DNA of 64,000 nt from Herbiconiux sp. (GTDB lineage: Bacteria; Actinomycetota; Actinomycetes; Actinomycetales; Microbacteriaceae), in contig NZ_JAHFUW010000004.1 of NCBI RefSeq assembly GCF_023264855.1, positions 84,863 to 148,862 of the forward strand, written 5' to 3'. Shown here piece after piece: positions 1-8,206 of this stretch. Every line of letters starts with the position of its first letter. The first letter of the stretch is position 1. The notes under the pieces were generated by a model. That model was not told the origin of the DNA. It did no database searches and saw nothing but the letters and a program-made list of their open reading frames with translations. Position numbers and translations under genes: made by a program.

Positions 1-165
1 CCGTACGCGTCGGCGCCCCTGGCGCAGGAGGTGCGGCGGGCGAACCCGGCCCTGTTCGACGGGAGCGCCGCGGGTGGGGCTGCGGGAGAGGGCGCGGCCG
101 GCGGAGCGGATGCCGGAGTACCCACCCCGGCGGCAGGGCCCGAGCTCGGGGCGCACGGCGCATGA
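1..165 (+). CDS. 3' end of an unidentified gene (54 codons visible)
   Basis: The frame is open from the first base of the window and closes at a TGA (163-165) that overlaps the ATG of the next gene as ATGA. The visible tail is rich in Ala, Gly and Pro and has no recognisable domain. The ATGA overlap suggests translational coupling to the amidohydrolase, so the missing part may be functionally related to it. I cannot name the family from this C-terminus. Confidence 0.5.
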   Translation, partial: PYASAPLAQEVRRANPALFDGSAAGGAAGEGAAGGADAGVPTPAAGPELGAHGA

Positions 166-1715
166 GCGGGTCGATCCTCCTGACCGGCGGGCGGCTGCCC
201 GGTTCGGATGCCCCGGTGGATGTGCGGGTGATCGACGGTGTAATCGACGCCATCGTGCCCTCCAGGGAATCCTCGAGGGACCTCGCCGCAGGCGTGCCTG
301 CCCTCGACCTCGACGGCCGCTGGATCGTCCCGGGGCTGTGGGACAACCACGTGCACTTCAGCCAGTGGGCCGCGGTCTCGCGGCGCCTCGACGTGGGCGG
401 GGCGGGTTCGGCGGCGGAGACGGTGGCGATCGTGGCGCGCGCGGTCGCGGCATCCGGAGCCGGCGGAGGCGTCGAGGCCGGGATCCCGTCCCACGTCGAC
501 GGGCCGATGGGCGGCGCGGCCGCCGAGATGCTGGTGGGCTACGGATTCCGCGATGGACTCTGGGGCGACGAACCGACCGCCGCCGCGTTGGATTCCGTCA
601 GCGGCATACGTCCTGTAGTGCTGGTCAGCGGCGACCTGCACTGCTGCTGGCTCAACACAGCGGCGCTCGCACAGTTCGGGCTGGCCGGGCATCCGACCGG
701 CCTGCTGCGGGAGGACGAGGCCTTCGCCGTGCACCGTGCGCTCGACGACGCGCCCGCCGAGACCGTCGACGCCTGGGCGCGTGAGGCGGCTCAGGCCGCC
801 GCCGCCCGCGGAGTGGTCGGCATCGTCGACCTCGAGATGGCCTGGAACCGCGAGGTCTGGGAGCGCCGGCTCGACGCCGGCCACGACGCGCTGCGGGTCG
901 AGTTCGGTGTCTATCCCCAGCACCTGGAGCGCGCCATCGGCGAGCGGATGCGCACGGGCGACGCGATCGGCCGGCCGGTCGAGGGCGAGTCGCTGGTTCG
1001 TGTGGGCCCGGCGAAGATCATCACCGACGGATCGCTCAACACCCGCACGGCCTACTGCTTCGACGAGTACCCGGGTCTCGCGGGCTCGCCGAACGCGCAC
1101 GGGCTGCTCACGATCGCTCCCGAAGACCTTGCCGCACTGCTCGAGCGTGCCGTCGGCGCCGGTTTCGTACCGGCCGTGCACGCCATCGGCGACCACGCCA
1201 ACCGCCTGGTGCTCGACGCCTTCGAGGCGGCCGGATGCGGGGGAGCCCTCGAGCACGCCCAGCTCGTGGCCGAGTCCGATTTCGTGCGCTTCGCTCCGCT
1301 CGGCGTCACGGCGAGCGTGCAGCCCGAGCATGCGATGGACGACCGCGACGTGGCCGACCGCTACTGGGCCGGCCGCACGGGCCGCTCCTTCGCGCTCGCC
1401 AGCCTGCTCGAGGCCGGCGCGACGCTGGCGCTCGGCTCCGACGCCCCCGTGGCCCCGCTCGACCCGTGGATCACGATGGCCGCGGCCGTGGGCCGGGCCC
1501 GCGACGGCCGGGAGCCGTGGCATCCGGAGCAGCGCATCCCCGTGCAGGCCGCGCTCGCCGCGTCGGCACGAGGCCGCCGTGGCATCGAGGTGGGGGCGCC
1601 CGCCGACCTTGCAGTCGCCGAACTCGACCCCTACGCGGCCACCCCCGCCGCGCTCCGCGCAACCCCCGTGGCCCTCACGCTCCTCGCCGGCCGCCCCACC
1701 CACTCCACCCTCTGA
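162..1715 (+). CDS. Amidohydrolase family 3 (YtcJ-like) metal-dependent hydrolase
   Basis: This 517-aa protein has the layout of the large amidohydrolases related to YtcJ and N-substituted formamide deformylase. The N-terminal beta-sandwich strand LLTGG is followed by the metal-binding HxH (GLWDNHVHF, His63/His65). A lysine region lies in VGPAKIITDGSLN, then HAIGDHANR and EHAQLV supply further metal histidines, and SDAPVAPLDPW carries the late catalytic Asp. It probably hydrolyses an amide or imide bond in the cytoplasm, but the substrate cannot be read from sequence. The ATG overlaps the upstream stop. The gene runs into a strong intergenic palindrome that could end transcription. Confidence 0.85.
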   Translation: MSGSILLTGGRLPGSDAPVDVRVIDGVIDAIVPSRESSRDLAAGVPALDLDGRWIVPGLWDNHVHFSQWAAVSRRLDVGGAGSAAETVAIVARAVAASGAGGGVEAGIPSHVDGPMGGAAAEMLVGYGFRDGLWGDEPTAAALDSVSGIRPVVLVSGDLHCCWLNTAALAQFGLAGHPTGLLREDEAFAVHRALDDAPAETVDAWAREAAQAAAARGVVGIVDLEMAWNREVWERRLDAGHDALRVEFGVYPQHLERAIGERMRTGDAIGRPVEGESLVRVGPAKIITDGSLNTRTAYCFDEYPGLAGSPNAHGLLTIAPEDLAALLERAVGAGFVPAVHAIGDHANRLVLDAFEAAGCGGALEHAQLVAESDFVRFAPLGVTASVQPEHAMDDRDVADRYWAGRTGRSFALASLLEAGATLALGSDAPVAPLDPWITMAAAVGRARDGREPWHPEQRIPVQAALAASARGRRGIEVGAPADLAVAELDPYAATPAALRATPVALTLLAGRPTHSTL

Positions 1716-1733
1716 GCGACCCCGTCGGCCCCG

Positions 1734-1793
1734 CGTTCGGTCGCAAAAAAGGGTCGAAAGCTCGGAGTATGCACTCTTTTTTGCGACCGAACG
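1734..1793. repeat. Long intergenic palindrome, probable bidirectional terminator
   Basis: The left arm (1734-1754) begins CGTTCGGTCGCAAAAAAGGG. It pairs with the right arm (1773-1793, ending TTTTTTGCGACCGAACG) over 20 of 21 positions, leaving an 18-nt loop. The A6/T6 runs inside the stem would give a U-tract in either direction. It lies between the convergent amidohydrolase and dps genes. The loop carries CGAAAGCTCG...TATG, which resembles the core of the palindrome at 57466-57553. Confidence 0.75.
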
Positions 1794-1806
1794 GGGGCCC
1801 CGAACG

Positions 1807-1845
1807 CGAAAAGGGCCTCGCCGCCGAAGCGGGAGGCCCTTCTCG
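1807..1845 (-). terminator. Hairpin terminator of dps
   Basis: Arms 1807-1819 and 1833-1845 (CGAAAAGGGCCTC / GAGGCCCTTCTCG) pair over 13 bp with one mismatch around a 13-nt loop. The hairpin starts 9 bp beyond the dps stop codon. Confidence 0.7.
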
Positions 1846-1854
1846 AGGGGGAGG

Positions 1855-2340
1855 TTACGCGGCGATGTGCGCGAAGAGGAACCAGCGGTCCTTGTCGAGG
1901 CCGCGGGCGATCTCGATCGCGACGTCTTGCGAGGAGGCGTCGATCTCGCCGAGCTCCTTGACGGCCTTGTTGACGACCGCGAGGGCGACGTCGATCTGGC
2001 CGATGATGGTGGCGATCGTCGCATCCGACTTCTGGAAACCGGCGGGCATCTCAGCGGTGCCGGTCTTGGCGGCGACGGTCTGGATGCGGGCGTCGATCGG
2101 CAGGCCCAGGGCGACGACGCGCTCGGCGGCGGTGTCGGCGTACTCCTGCGCGTGGTCCACGACGGTGTCGAGCAGCTCGTGCACGCCGATGAAGTTGGCG
2201 CCGCGCACGTGCCAGTGCGCCTGCTTGCCGTTGACGGCGAGGGCCTGCAGCTCGATCACGACCGGGCTCAGGAACTGCGCGGCCGCCGCGGCGACATCGG
2301 GGCTGGTGGTGCTGGTGGGGGTGGTGATGAGCTCGGTCAT
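1855..2340 (-). CDS. dps: Dps family ferritin-like DNA-protection protein
   Basis: This 161-aa four-helix bundle protein of the Dps/ferritin-like family oxidises and stores iron as a cytoplasmic dodecamer and protects DNA under starvation or peroxide stress. The ferroxidase signature is visible: GKQAHWHVRG (His42), GVHELLD (His54, Asp58), then ADTAAER (Asp69, Glu73). The length is normal. The ATG is preceded by AAAGGA. It is a single gene closed by its own hairpin terminator. The N-terminal tail is Thr/Ser-rich rather than Lys-rich, so direct DNA binding through the tail is uncertain. Confidence 0.93.
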   Translation of the reverse strand: MTELITTPTSTTSPDVAAAAAQFLSPVVIELQALAVNGKQAHWHVRGANFIGVHELLDTVVDHAQEYADTAAERVVALGLPIDARIQTVAAKTGTAEMPAGFQKSDATIATIIGQIDVALAVVNKAVKELGEIDASSQDVAIEIARGLDKDRWFLFAHIAA

Positions 2341-2370
2341 GGTGTGTCCTTTCGATTCCCTCTTGCCTCA

Positions 2371-2398
2371 ACGGTACTCACGCTGAAATCTTCCGCAA
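2371..2398 (-). promoter_or_regulatory. Candidate dps promoter
   Basis: Read on the minus strand, TTGCGG (2398-2393), a 16-bp spacer and TACCGT (2376-2371) form a reasonable -35/-10 pair. They lie about 30 bp upstream of the dps start. No operator is obvious. Confidence 0.4.
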
Positions 2399-2424
2399 GC
2401 AAGCTGAGGCTGGGCTAATCTGCG

Positions 2425-2889
2425 CTATTTCGCGGGGAAGGGACGACGGAAGTAGGCGTTGGAGTTCGGCAGGAACATGGTGATCAGGGCCACGATCGTC
2501 ACGAGTGCGTGCGCGATCCCGACCGCCGGGCTCGTCTGGTATTCGGCGGCGATGCCGATCAGCCCGAGCACGCCGAGGATCGTGAGCGTGTTGCGGGCCC
2601 ACACCCGGCCGCGCAGCATGAACACGGCGGCGATGATGCGGAACACCGCGACGAGGATGATGAGCACACCCACGATGACCAGCATCGCGATGGTGATGGG
2701 AGCGGCCGACCCCTCCAGGCCCACCACCGCCGTCACGAGCACCGCGCCGCCGATCACCAGGATGCCGGCGACGATCGACAGGATCGCCTCGGCCAGCCAC
2801 AGCCCGAACGAGAGCTTGACCTCCCAGGGAGCCGCTTCGAGAGCGGTCTCGCCGCTGAATTCGGGACCGGAGAGTTCGGAGGAGGACAT
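2425..2889 (-). CDS. Small four-helix membrane protein, unknown function
   Basis: This 154-aa protein has a short acidic N-terminus followed by about four hydrophobic segments (near residues 28-52, 60-85, 90-112 and 118-140). The repeated pattern of a hydrophobic stretch plus a short charged loop fits a small integral membrane protein. I do not recognise the family. AAAGG lies 9 nt before the ATG. It is upstream of dps on the same strand, but the dps promoter region separates them. Confidence 0.75.
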   Translation of the reverse strand: MSSSELSGPEFSGETALEAAPWEVKLSFGLWLAEAILSIVAGILVIGGAVLVTAVVGLEGSAAPITIAMLVIVGVLIILVAVFRIIAAVFMLRGRVWARNTLTILGVLGLIGIAAEYQTSPAVGIAHALVTIVALITMFLPNSNAYFRRPFPAK

Positions 2890-2967
2890 GCGTCGGCGCC
2901 TTTCGTCGAGCGGAGTCGCACGAACGCGCCCCCTGCATCCGAGACTAGGGGATGGAGGCGTCGCCGC

Positions 2968-3762
2968 TCAGTTCTCGTCCCACCCCCGTTCGGGCGTGGC
3001 GCAGGTATTGCGGAACACATACTGCGAGGGCCGTTTGCGCTCGTGGCTGGACCAGTCGATCGCCGGCCGCTGCTGATCGGCGGGCAGATAGCCGAGACGG
3101 TAGACCGCCATCAGCTCCAGGTCATCCGGAACCCCGAGAAGGCTCTCGATCTCGGCCCAGCGACCGGGCACCTCCATCGGGAACGAGACGAACTGGATGC
3201 CCATGCCGAGTTCCACGGTGGCGAGCCAGATGTTCTCCATCGCGGCGCCCATGCTGAAGACGGAGTAGAACGAGCTGAGCTCGCCGGGGCGGTACTCGGC
3301 GCGGTCGAGCATGACGCCGATCAGCAGCGGCGAGCCCGCCACCAGCTTGCGGTTCTCCTCGCCGAGCGTCTGCGGCACACGGAAGGTGTTCATCAGCTTC
3401 TGCCCGCGTGGGGTGAACACCTGCTTGGTGAAGGGGCGGAGCGCCATCGGCAGCTTGTCGAAGAGCATGCCGCTGCGCGTCGCAGCCATCTCGTCGGCGC
3501 TGAACCGGAAGTACGGCTTGTAGCGTTCGAAGAAGGTGCCGTTCGACATCGCCTCGGTCATGCTGGCACCGCTGATGCCGGCGATGGTCTCGATCGTGGC
3601 GCGCTCGTCGATCAGCACGAAGCGCCAGGGCTGGCTGTTCAGCTGCGAGGGCGCGCGGCCGGCCAGCTCCATCAGGAGCCGCTGGTGCTCGGGGGTCACC
3701 GGGTCCGGGCGGAACGGCCCGTTCGTGGTTCTGCGGCGCCGCACGACGTCGAGGAATTCCAT
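2968..3762 (-). CDS. Nitroreductase family protein
   Basis: This 264-aa protein has a flavin-binding nitroreductase fold. The N-terminus [15 protein letters not shown] holds the Arg-rich FMN phosphate-binding helix, [14 protein letters not shown] is the classic nitroreductase S-x-x-N-x-Q-P-W motif, and [10 protein letters not shown] lies in the late cofactor region. It is likely an NAD(P)H-dependent oxidoreductase acting on nitro or quinone compounds. The start is chosen because AGGAGG lies just upstream (minus strand). Longer in-frame extensions are low-complexity read-through. A small membrane protein precedes it on the same strand. Confidence 0.88.
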   Translation of the reverse strand: MEFLDVVRRRRTTNGPFRPDPVTPEHQRLLMELAGRAPSQLNSQPWRFVLIDERATIETIAGISGASMTEAMSNGTFFERYKPYFRFSADEMAATRSGMLFDKLPMALRPFTKQVFTPRGQKLMNTFRVPQTLGEENRKLVAGSPLLIGVMLDRAEYRPGELSSFYSVFSMGAAMENIWLATVELGMGIQFVSFPMEVPGRWAEIESLLGVPDDLELMAVYRLGYLPADQQRPAIDWSSHERKRPSQYVFRNTCATPERGWDEN

Positions 3763-3773
3763 CGCTCCGCCTC

Positions 3774-4109
3774 CTACTTTCGCGACAGGATGAGGCCGGC
3801 CGCGAAGAACGGCGCGGCGGTCAGCGCCAGCACGACGTGCCGTCGGGAGCGCGCGCTGATGCGGGGGATGATCGTGAGCGGCACGGCGGCCGGGGCGAGG
3901 GCGAGAGCAGCGCGTCGATCGCCCGCCCGTCCGCGCAGAACGGCGCTTCCGGCCGCGGCGGCGGCCAGCGTCGACGTGGCGATGTAGAGCGCGTGGTGAA
4001 CCCAGCGGAACCGCCGGGTATCGATCATCCCGAGCCCCACGGAGGCGCCGAGCGCGCAGTTGGCCGTGTAGCTCGCCGCGGCCGCCACGAACAGCGGATG
4101 GGGACTCAT
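3774..4109 (-). CDS. Small membrane protein, unknown function
   Basis: This 111-aa protein has three or four hydrophobic helices separated by Arg-rich loops. Its start [18 protein letters not shown] lies 63 bp from the divergent start of the Pro-rich protein at 4173, and its stop lies 12 bp before the nitroreductase start, so the two probably form an operon. It resembles small DUF-type integral membrane proteins, but I cannot assign a family. Confidence 0.65.
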   Translation of the reverse strand: MSPHPLFVAAAASYTANCALGASVGLGMIDTRRFRWVHHALYIATSTLAAAAAGSAVLRGRAGDRRAALALAPAAVPLTIIPRISARSRRHVVLALTAAPFFAAGLILSRK

Positions 4110-4155
4110 TTCGCCAGACTACGCGACCGCGCCGGCACGGCAAGGGCCGCCCCGG

Positions 4156-4171
4156 GTGACACACTGGAAGC
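4156..4171 (+). promoter_or_regulatory. Promoter-like motif GTGACACACTGGAAGC directly before a start codon
   Basis: The 16-nt string GTGACACACTGGAAGC ends one base before the ATG at 4173. A near-identical copy (one mismatch) ends immediately before the GTG of the App1-like gene on the other strand (45762-45747). CACACT could be a -10 box and GGAAGC a weak ribosome-binding site. Confidence 0.35.
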
Positions 4172-4172
4172 G

Positions 4173-5384
4173 ATGACGAACCAGCCCGGCCGCCCGCCTG
4201 TTCCGCCGCTCCCGGAGGGCATCCCACCGCTGCCCCCGTCGCTCGGTGCGGAGGATCGCGCCGAGCTCAGCACTCCCGTCGGGGCCCCGCGACCGGCGTC
4301 ACACCCCGGGCTGCCGCCCACGCCCCCGATGCCCGGCACGCCGATTGCGTCGAGGGAGGCTCCGGATGCGGTCGCGCGCGCGGCGACGCTCCCGGCGCCG
4401 TCGCGGTCGCCGTTCGAGGCCGCCCCGGTGCCGTCCCCGTCATCGTCGCCGTCCGACGGCGCGCAGGCGGCCCCTCCCCGGCTCGGACGCGGTCCGGCGC
4501 CCACGCCACTGACCTCGCCAGCCACGCCGTCTTCGCCCGCGCTGCCGTACTCGCCTGCGCCGTCGGTCTCGCCCAAACGGCCGTCCTCGCCCGCGCCGCG
4601 CCGGCCCTCGATGGCGCGCACCGCCCCTGCACAGCGCCCTGTCCGCTCCGCTCCCTCCGGCTCCCGGCCGCGTTCGGCGCGCCCGCTCGCCATCCTGGCT
4701 CTCGCGGCCGGTGTGCTCGCCCTGATCGGATCGTTCGTGCCGTTCGTGAACCTGGGCGCGTGGGTTCTTGGCGTGGCCGCCGTGGCGCTCGGTGTGCTGG
4801 TGCTGGCGCGGCACCTCCCCGGCCGTCCGCTCGCGGCCGCGGGCATCGTGACAGGAGGTCTCGCCCTCCTCGTCTCCGCGGTCATGCTGCTGGTCTTCTC
4901 CACGGGGTTGCTCGGCCAGTTCGGTGGGGGAGCGGTCCCGCCCGGCACGGATCCGTCGTCCACGGCACCGGATGCCGCTGCCGGCGATGTCATCTCGGCC
5001 CGCTTCGGCCAGACGGTCACCTACGACGACGGACTCCAGGTGCAGGTCAGCGCCCCGAGCGTCTACGCCTCCTCAGCCGACGGCGCCCGCGATGAGGATT
5101 CCACGGCGATCGTCGTGACGATCACTCTGTACAACGGCACGTCCGATCCGTTCCAGCCGGCCTTCTCCTCGCGGGGGTCGGTCGCGGGTCAGGATGCGAC
5201 GCCGGTGGCCGACCCGTCGAACGCCGCGCTGAGCGGTCCCCCGGCGGAGCCCGTCCCGCCGGGGGAGGCGGTGAGCTGGCAGGAGGCGTACTCCGTGGCA
5301 TCCGGTACCGACGTCGTGCCCGCCGACCTCGTCTACGAGATCGAGCCGACGCCGGACTACTTCGCCGCCCGCTTCACGAACTGA
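4173..5384 (+). CDS. Pro/Ser-rich membrane protein with C-terminal DUF4352-like domain
   Basis: This 403-aa protein has three parts. The first 160 or so residues are a Pro/Ala/Ser-rich, probably disordered cytoplasmic region. Next come two or three transmembrane helices (near residues 170-235: [49 protein letters not shown]), as in DUF4190-type proteins. The extracellular C-terminal part has the pattern of DUF4352/telomeric-repeat-factor-like beta-sandwiches ([16 protein letters not shown]). The function is unknown; such proteins are cell-envelope-anchored. The ATG at 4173 is chosen because upstream in-frame sequence overlaps the divergent promoter. Confidence 0.75.
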   Translation: MTNQPGRPPVPPLPEGIPPLPPSLGAEDRAELSTPVGAPRPASHPGLPPTPPMPGTPIASREAPDAVARAATLPAPSRSPFEAAPVPSPSSSPSDGAQAAPPRLGRGPAPTPLTSPATPSSPALPYSPAPSVSPKRPSSPAPRRPSMARTAPAQRPVRSAPSGSRPRSARPLAILALAAGVLALIGSFVPFVNLGAWVLGVAAVALGVLVLARHLPGRPLAAAGIVTGGLALLVSAVMLLVFSTGLLGQFGGGAVPPGTDPSSTAPDAAAGDVISARFGQTVTYDDGLQVQVSAPSVYASSADGARDEDSTAIVVTITLYNGTSDPFQPAFSSRGSVAGQDATPVADPSNAALSGPPAEPVPPGEAVSWQEAYSVASGTDVVPADLVYEIEPTPDYFAARFTN

Positions 5385-5422
5385 CAGGTCGCCCTGGATG
5401 GGGTTCTTGTCGGAATAGCGAC

Positions 5423-5447
5423 CGCCGAGCTCTCTGTGAGCTCGGCG
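5423..5447. terminator. Bidirectional hairpin terminator
   Basis: CGCCGAGCTC (5423-5432) and GAGCTCGGCG (5438-5447) form a perfect 10-bp stem with a 5-nt loop. It is flanked by partly complementary GAATA and TATTC. It sits between convergent genes ending at 5384 and 5476. Confidence 0.7.
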
Positions 5448-5475
5448 CCTCGTATTCCTGCACGAACCCCGGAGA

Positions 5476-6336
5476 TCAGAGCGCGGCGGCCTCGTCGGTG
5501 AGGCCGGCGATGAGGTCGACGGCCTCGAGGGGCCTCGAGGTGCCGGGCGTGAGGTAGGTGACCGTGAAGCCGAGGCGTGCGGCCGTCTCGAGGGAGGCCA
5601 GCACGCTGTCGCGCGTGGCATCCGGACCCATCGCGATGATGGTGGTCTTCTCGATGGAGTCGTAGTCGCGCCCGACGGCGTCCGCGTGCCCGCGCAGCAC
5701 CTCGAGCTTGTGGGCGCTCTCGTCGCCGAAGAAGATGTTGCACGCGTCGGCGTACTGCGCCACGAGCCGCAGGGTCTTGCGCTCGCCCGAGCCGCCGATC
5801 ATGAGGTAAGGGTGGGGCTTGGAGAGCGGAGCCGGAACGCTCAGCGTGCGGCCGAGCTGGTAGTGGGCACCGTCGAAGGGGCCGTCGTCGTCGCTCCACA
5901 TCTGCAGGCAGATCTGCAGGGTCTCCTCGAGTCGCTCGAACCGCTCCTTTGTGGAAGGGAAGAGCAGCCCCAGTCCGGTGGCCTCCTCCTCGTTCCAGGC
6001 GGCGCCGATGCCGAGACCGGCGCGGCCGCCGCTCAGCACGTCGAGGGTGGCGATCTGCTTGGCGAGCAGCCCGGGTGCCCGGTAGGTGACGCCGGTCACG
6101 AGGCAGTGCAGCAGCATCCGCTCGGTGTGCGCCGCGAGGAACCCGAGCAGCGTGTACGCCTCGAGCATGTCGTTCTCGGCCGGCCCCACCCCCCGGATCT
6201 GCCAGAGGTGATCCATCACCGTGAGCCGGGCGATCCCGCCCGCCTCGGCCTCCCGCGCCACCCGCGCCAGTGTCGGGGCAAGGGCGGCGGGCCCGCCCTC
6301 GAAGGTCAGATTGGCCAGATGCAGTCCCAGTTCCAT
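5476..6336 (-). CDS. F420-dependent LLM-class oxidoreductase
   Basis: This 286-aa protein has a luciferase-like monooxygenase TIM barrel. The start MELGLHLANLTFEGG, the LTVMDHLWQI segment, GVTYRAPGLLAKQIATLDVL and SGGRAGLGIGAAWNEEE match the actinobacterial subgroup (TIGR03560-like) that uses coenzyme F420 rather than FMN. The phosphate-binding segment is near LMIGGSGERKTLRLVAQYAD. The substrate is unknown. The start at 6336 is the conserved one; the longer frame runs into the tRNA region. It is a single gene. Confidence 0.85.
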   Translation of the reverse strand: MELGLHLANLTFEGGPAALAPTLARVAREAEAGGIARLTVMDHLWQIRGVGPAENDMLEAYTLLGFLAAHTERMLLHCLVTGVTYRAPGLLAKQIATLDVLSGGRAGLGIGAAWNEEEATGLGLLFPSTKERFERLEETLQICLQMWSDDDGPFDGAHYQLGRTLSVPAPLSKPHPYLMIGGSGERKTLRLVAQYADACNIFFGDESAHKLEVLRGHADAVGRDYDSIEKTTIIAMGPDATRDSVLASLETAARLGFTVTYLTPGTSRPLEAVDLIAGLTDEAAAL

Positions 6337-6410
6337 GGGGCTGACGCTACTCCGCTCCCACGAGAACCTGAGCTCAATCGTGTCGGCCGAAGGCCGAACC
6401 ATAAACGGAG

Positions 6411-6481
6411 AGGGGATGACGGGAATCGAACCCGCGTGATCAGTTTGGAAGACTGAGGCTCTACCATTGAGCTACATCCCC
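6411..6481 (-). tRNA. tRNA-Gly (anticodon TCC)
   Basis: On the minus strand the 71-nt sequence folds as a tRNA. Acceptor arms GGGGATG/CATCCCC are at 6481-6475 and 6418-6412. The anticodon loop is CTTCCAA with TCC as anticodon, and the T-arm contains GGTTCGATTCC. CCA is not encoded. Confidence 0.95.
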
Positions 6482-6539
6482 GCGCAGGGGGTGAAACCCC
6501 AGGCACCCGAACATCGTAGTACAGCTTCGAAGGTGCTGT

Positions 6540-6567
6540 GTGACCCTCGATCGGCGTGCAGTAGACT
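6540..6567 (+). promoter_or_regulatory. Candidate promoter for tRNA-Pro and tig
   Basis: GTGACC (6540-6545), a 16-bp spacer and TAGACT (6562-6567) make a good actinobacterial promoter. It lies 78 bp upstream of the mature tRNA-Pro 5' end. Confidence 0.45.
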
Positions 6568-6644
6568 TGCCGAGGCCATTTCGCCGGAACGCGGGCAGCC
6601 GCCTACCCAAGCAGGTGTCCGAACCGGATTGGGTCTTCTCGATC

Positions 6645-6719
6645 CGGGGCGTAGCTCAGCTTGGCTAGAGCGCCCGCTTTGGGAGCGGGAGGTCGCAGGT
6701 TCGAATCCTGTCGCCCCGA
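6645..6719 (+). tRNA. tRNA-Pro (anticodon TGG)
   Basis: Acceptor arms CGGGGCG (6645-6651) and CGCCCCG (6712-6718) enclose a D-arm with GTAGCTCAGCTTGG. The anticodon stem is CCCGC/GCGGG with loop TTTGGGA (anticodon TGG), and the T-arm is GCAGG-TTCGAAT-CCTGT. CCA is not encoded. It lies 45 bp before tig and may be co-transcribed with it. Confidence 0.95.
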
Positions 6720-6763
6720 CACGACTTGATTCGCATCACCGAAACCATCAGGAGAGACTCAAC

Positions 6764-8125
6764 GTGAAGACCACGGTCGAAAAGCTCAGCCCCACGCGTG
6801 TGAAGATAGCTATCTTCGTCACCCCCGACGAGCTGAAGCCCAGCATCGATCACGCCTACAGCCACATCGCCGAATCCATCAACATCCCCGGATTCCGTAA
6901 GGGCAAGGTGCCGCCGCCCATCATCAACCAGCGCGTCGGCAAAGAGGCCGTTCTCGAGCACGCCGTCAACGACGGCCTCGACCGCTTCTACCGCCAGGCC
7001 GTCACCGAGAACGAGCTGCGCCCGCTCGGCCGCCCGCAGGCCGACATCGTCGAGTGGCCCAAGGCCGAAGACTTCTCCGGTGACCTGGAGCTCGCCATCG
7101 AGGTCGACGTGCGCCCCGAGATCGAGCTGCCCGACTACGAGGGCTTCGAGGTGGCCGTGGAGCCCGCCGTCGTCGCCGACTCGGACGTCGACGAAGAACT
7201 GGAGCGCCTGCGCAGCCGTTTCGGCACGCTGGTGACCGTCGAGCGCCCCGCCAAGACGGGCGACTTCGCCCAGCTCGACCTGGTGGCGACCGTCGACGAC
7301 ATCGAGGTCGACACCGCATCCGGCATCTCCTACGAGATCGGATCGGGCGAGCTGCTCGAGGGCATCGACGAGGCCCTCGACACCCTCACCGCCGGTGAGA
7401 CCACCACGTTCGAGGCTCCGCTGCTCGGCGGCGAGTACGCCGGCCGCGACGCCCTGGTCACCGTCACGCTCAACTCCGTCAAGGAGCGCGAGCTGCCCGA
7501 GGCCGACGACGACTTCGCCCAGATCGCCAGCGAGTTCGACACCCTCGACGAGCTGAAGAAGTCGCTCAAGGAGCAGGTCGAGAAGCAGAAGGCCTTCGGC
7601 CAGGCTTCCGAAGCCCGCACCAAGATCGTCGAGTCGCTGCTGGAAAAGGTCGAGATCCCCGTTCCCCCGGCGCTGATCGAAGACGAGGTGCACCGTCACC
7701 TCGAGGGCGAGAACCGCCTCGAAGACGACGAGCACCGCGCCGAGGTGACCGAGTCGAGCACCAACACCTTCAAGACCCAGATCCTGCTGGATTCGGTGGT
7801 GGAGAAGGAAGAGGTCAAGGTCTCGCAAGACGAGCTCACTCAGTACCTCGTGCAGTCCTCGGCCCAGTACGGCATGGACCCGAACGAGTTCGTGAAGATC
7901 CTCTCCGAGTCGAACCAGATCCCCGCGATGGTGGCCGAGGTCGCCCGCAACAAGGCGCTGGCGATCGTGCTGTCGAAGGCGAAGGTCGTCGACACCGACG
8001 GCAAGGCCGTCGACATCAGCGAGTTCACCACGCTGGCCGAAGACGGAGAAGGCCCCAACCTGGTCGGCGCCGCCGACGAGCACGAGGGTCACGACCACGA
8101 CGACCACGAGGGCCACTCGCACTAG
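6764..8125 (+). CDS. tig: Trigger factor, ribosome-associated chaperone and prolyl isomerase
   Basis: This 453-aa protein binds near the ribosomal exit tunnel and shields nascent chains. The ribosome-docking signature GFRKGK is at residues 43-48. An FKBP-type isomerase domain follows from about 155 to 235 ([16 protein letters not shown]), then the helical substrate-binding arms. The GTG start at 6764 follows CAGGAGAG. The last 16 residues hold six His among Asp/Glu, a potential metal-binding tail. A 12-bp hairpin follows the stop. clpP1P2 and clpX, which often sit right after tig, lie about 14 kb downstream here. Confidence 0.96.
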   Translation: MKTTVEKLSPTRVKIAIFVTPDELKPSIDHAYSHIAESINIPGFRKGKVPPPIINQRVGKEAVLEHAVNDGLDRFYRQAVTENELRPLGRPQADIVEWPKAEDFSGDLELAIEVDVRPEIELPDYEGFEVAVEPAVVADSDVDEELERLRSRFGTLVTVERPAKTGDFAQLDLVATVDDIEVDTASGISYEIGSGELLEGIDEALDTLTAGETTTFEAPLLGGEYAGRDALVTVTLNSVKERELPEADDDFAQIASEFDTLDELKKSLKEQVEKQKAFGQASEARTKIVESLLEKVEIPVPPALIEDEVHRHLEGENRLEDDEHRAEVTESSTNTFKTQILLDSVVEKEEVKVSQDELTQYLVQSSAQYGMDPNEFVKILSESNQIPAMVAEVARNKALAIVLSKAKVVDTDGKAVDISEFTTLAEDGEGPNLVGAADEHEGHDHDDHEGHSH

Positions 8126-8144
8126 TCGCGAGGCTCGCCCGAGT

Positions 8145-8189
8145 CGAGACCCGCCGCCCCCGCCGATCTGGCCGGGCCGGCGGGTCTCG
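8145..8189 (+). terminator. Hairpin terminator after tig
   Basis: CGAGACCCGCCG (8145-8156) pairs perfectly with CGGCGGGTCTCG (8178-8189) over 12 bp. There is no strong T-run, as is common in high-GC actinobacteria. Confidence 0.65.
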
Positions 8190-8194
8190 TCGTT

Positions 8195-8200
8195 TAGGCT
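8195..8200 (+). promoter_or_regulatory. -10 box of a probable leaderless promoter for the ROK gene
   Basis: TAGGCT (8195-8200) lies 6 bp before the GTG at 8207. The expected transcription start is therefore at or next to the start codon, and no Shine-Dalgarno sequence is present. A leaderless transcript is the simplest reading. Confidence 0.4.
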
Positions 8201-8206
8201 CGGGCT

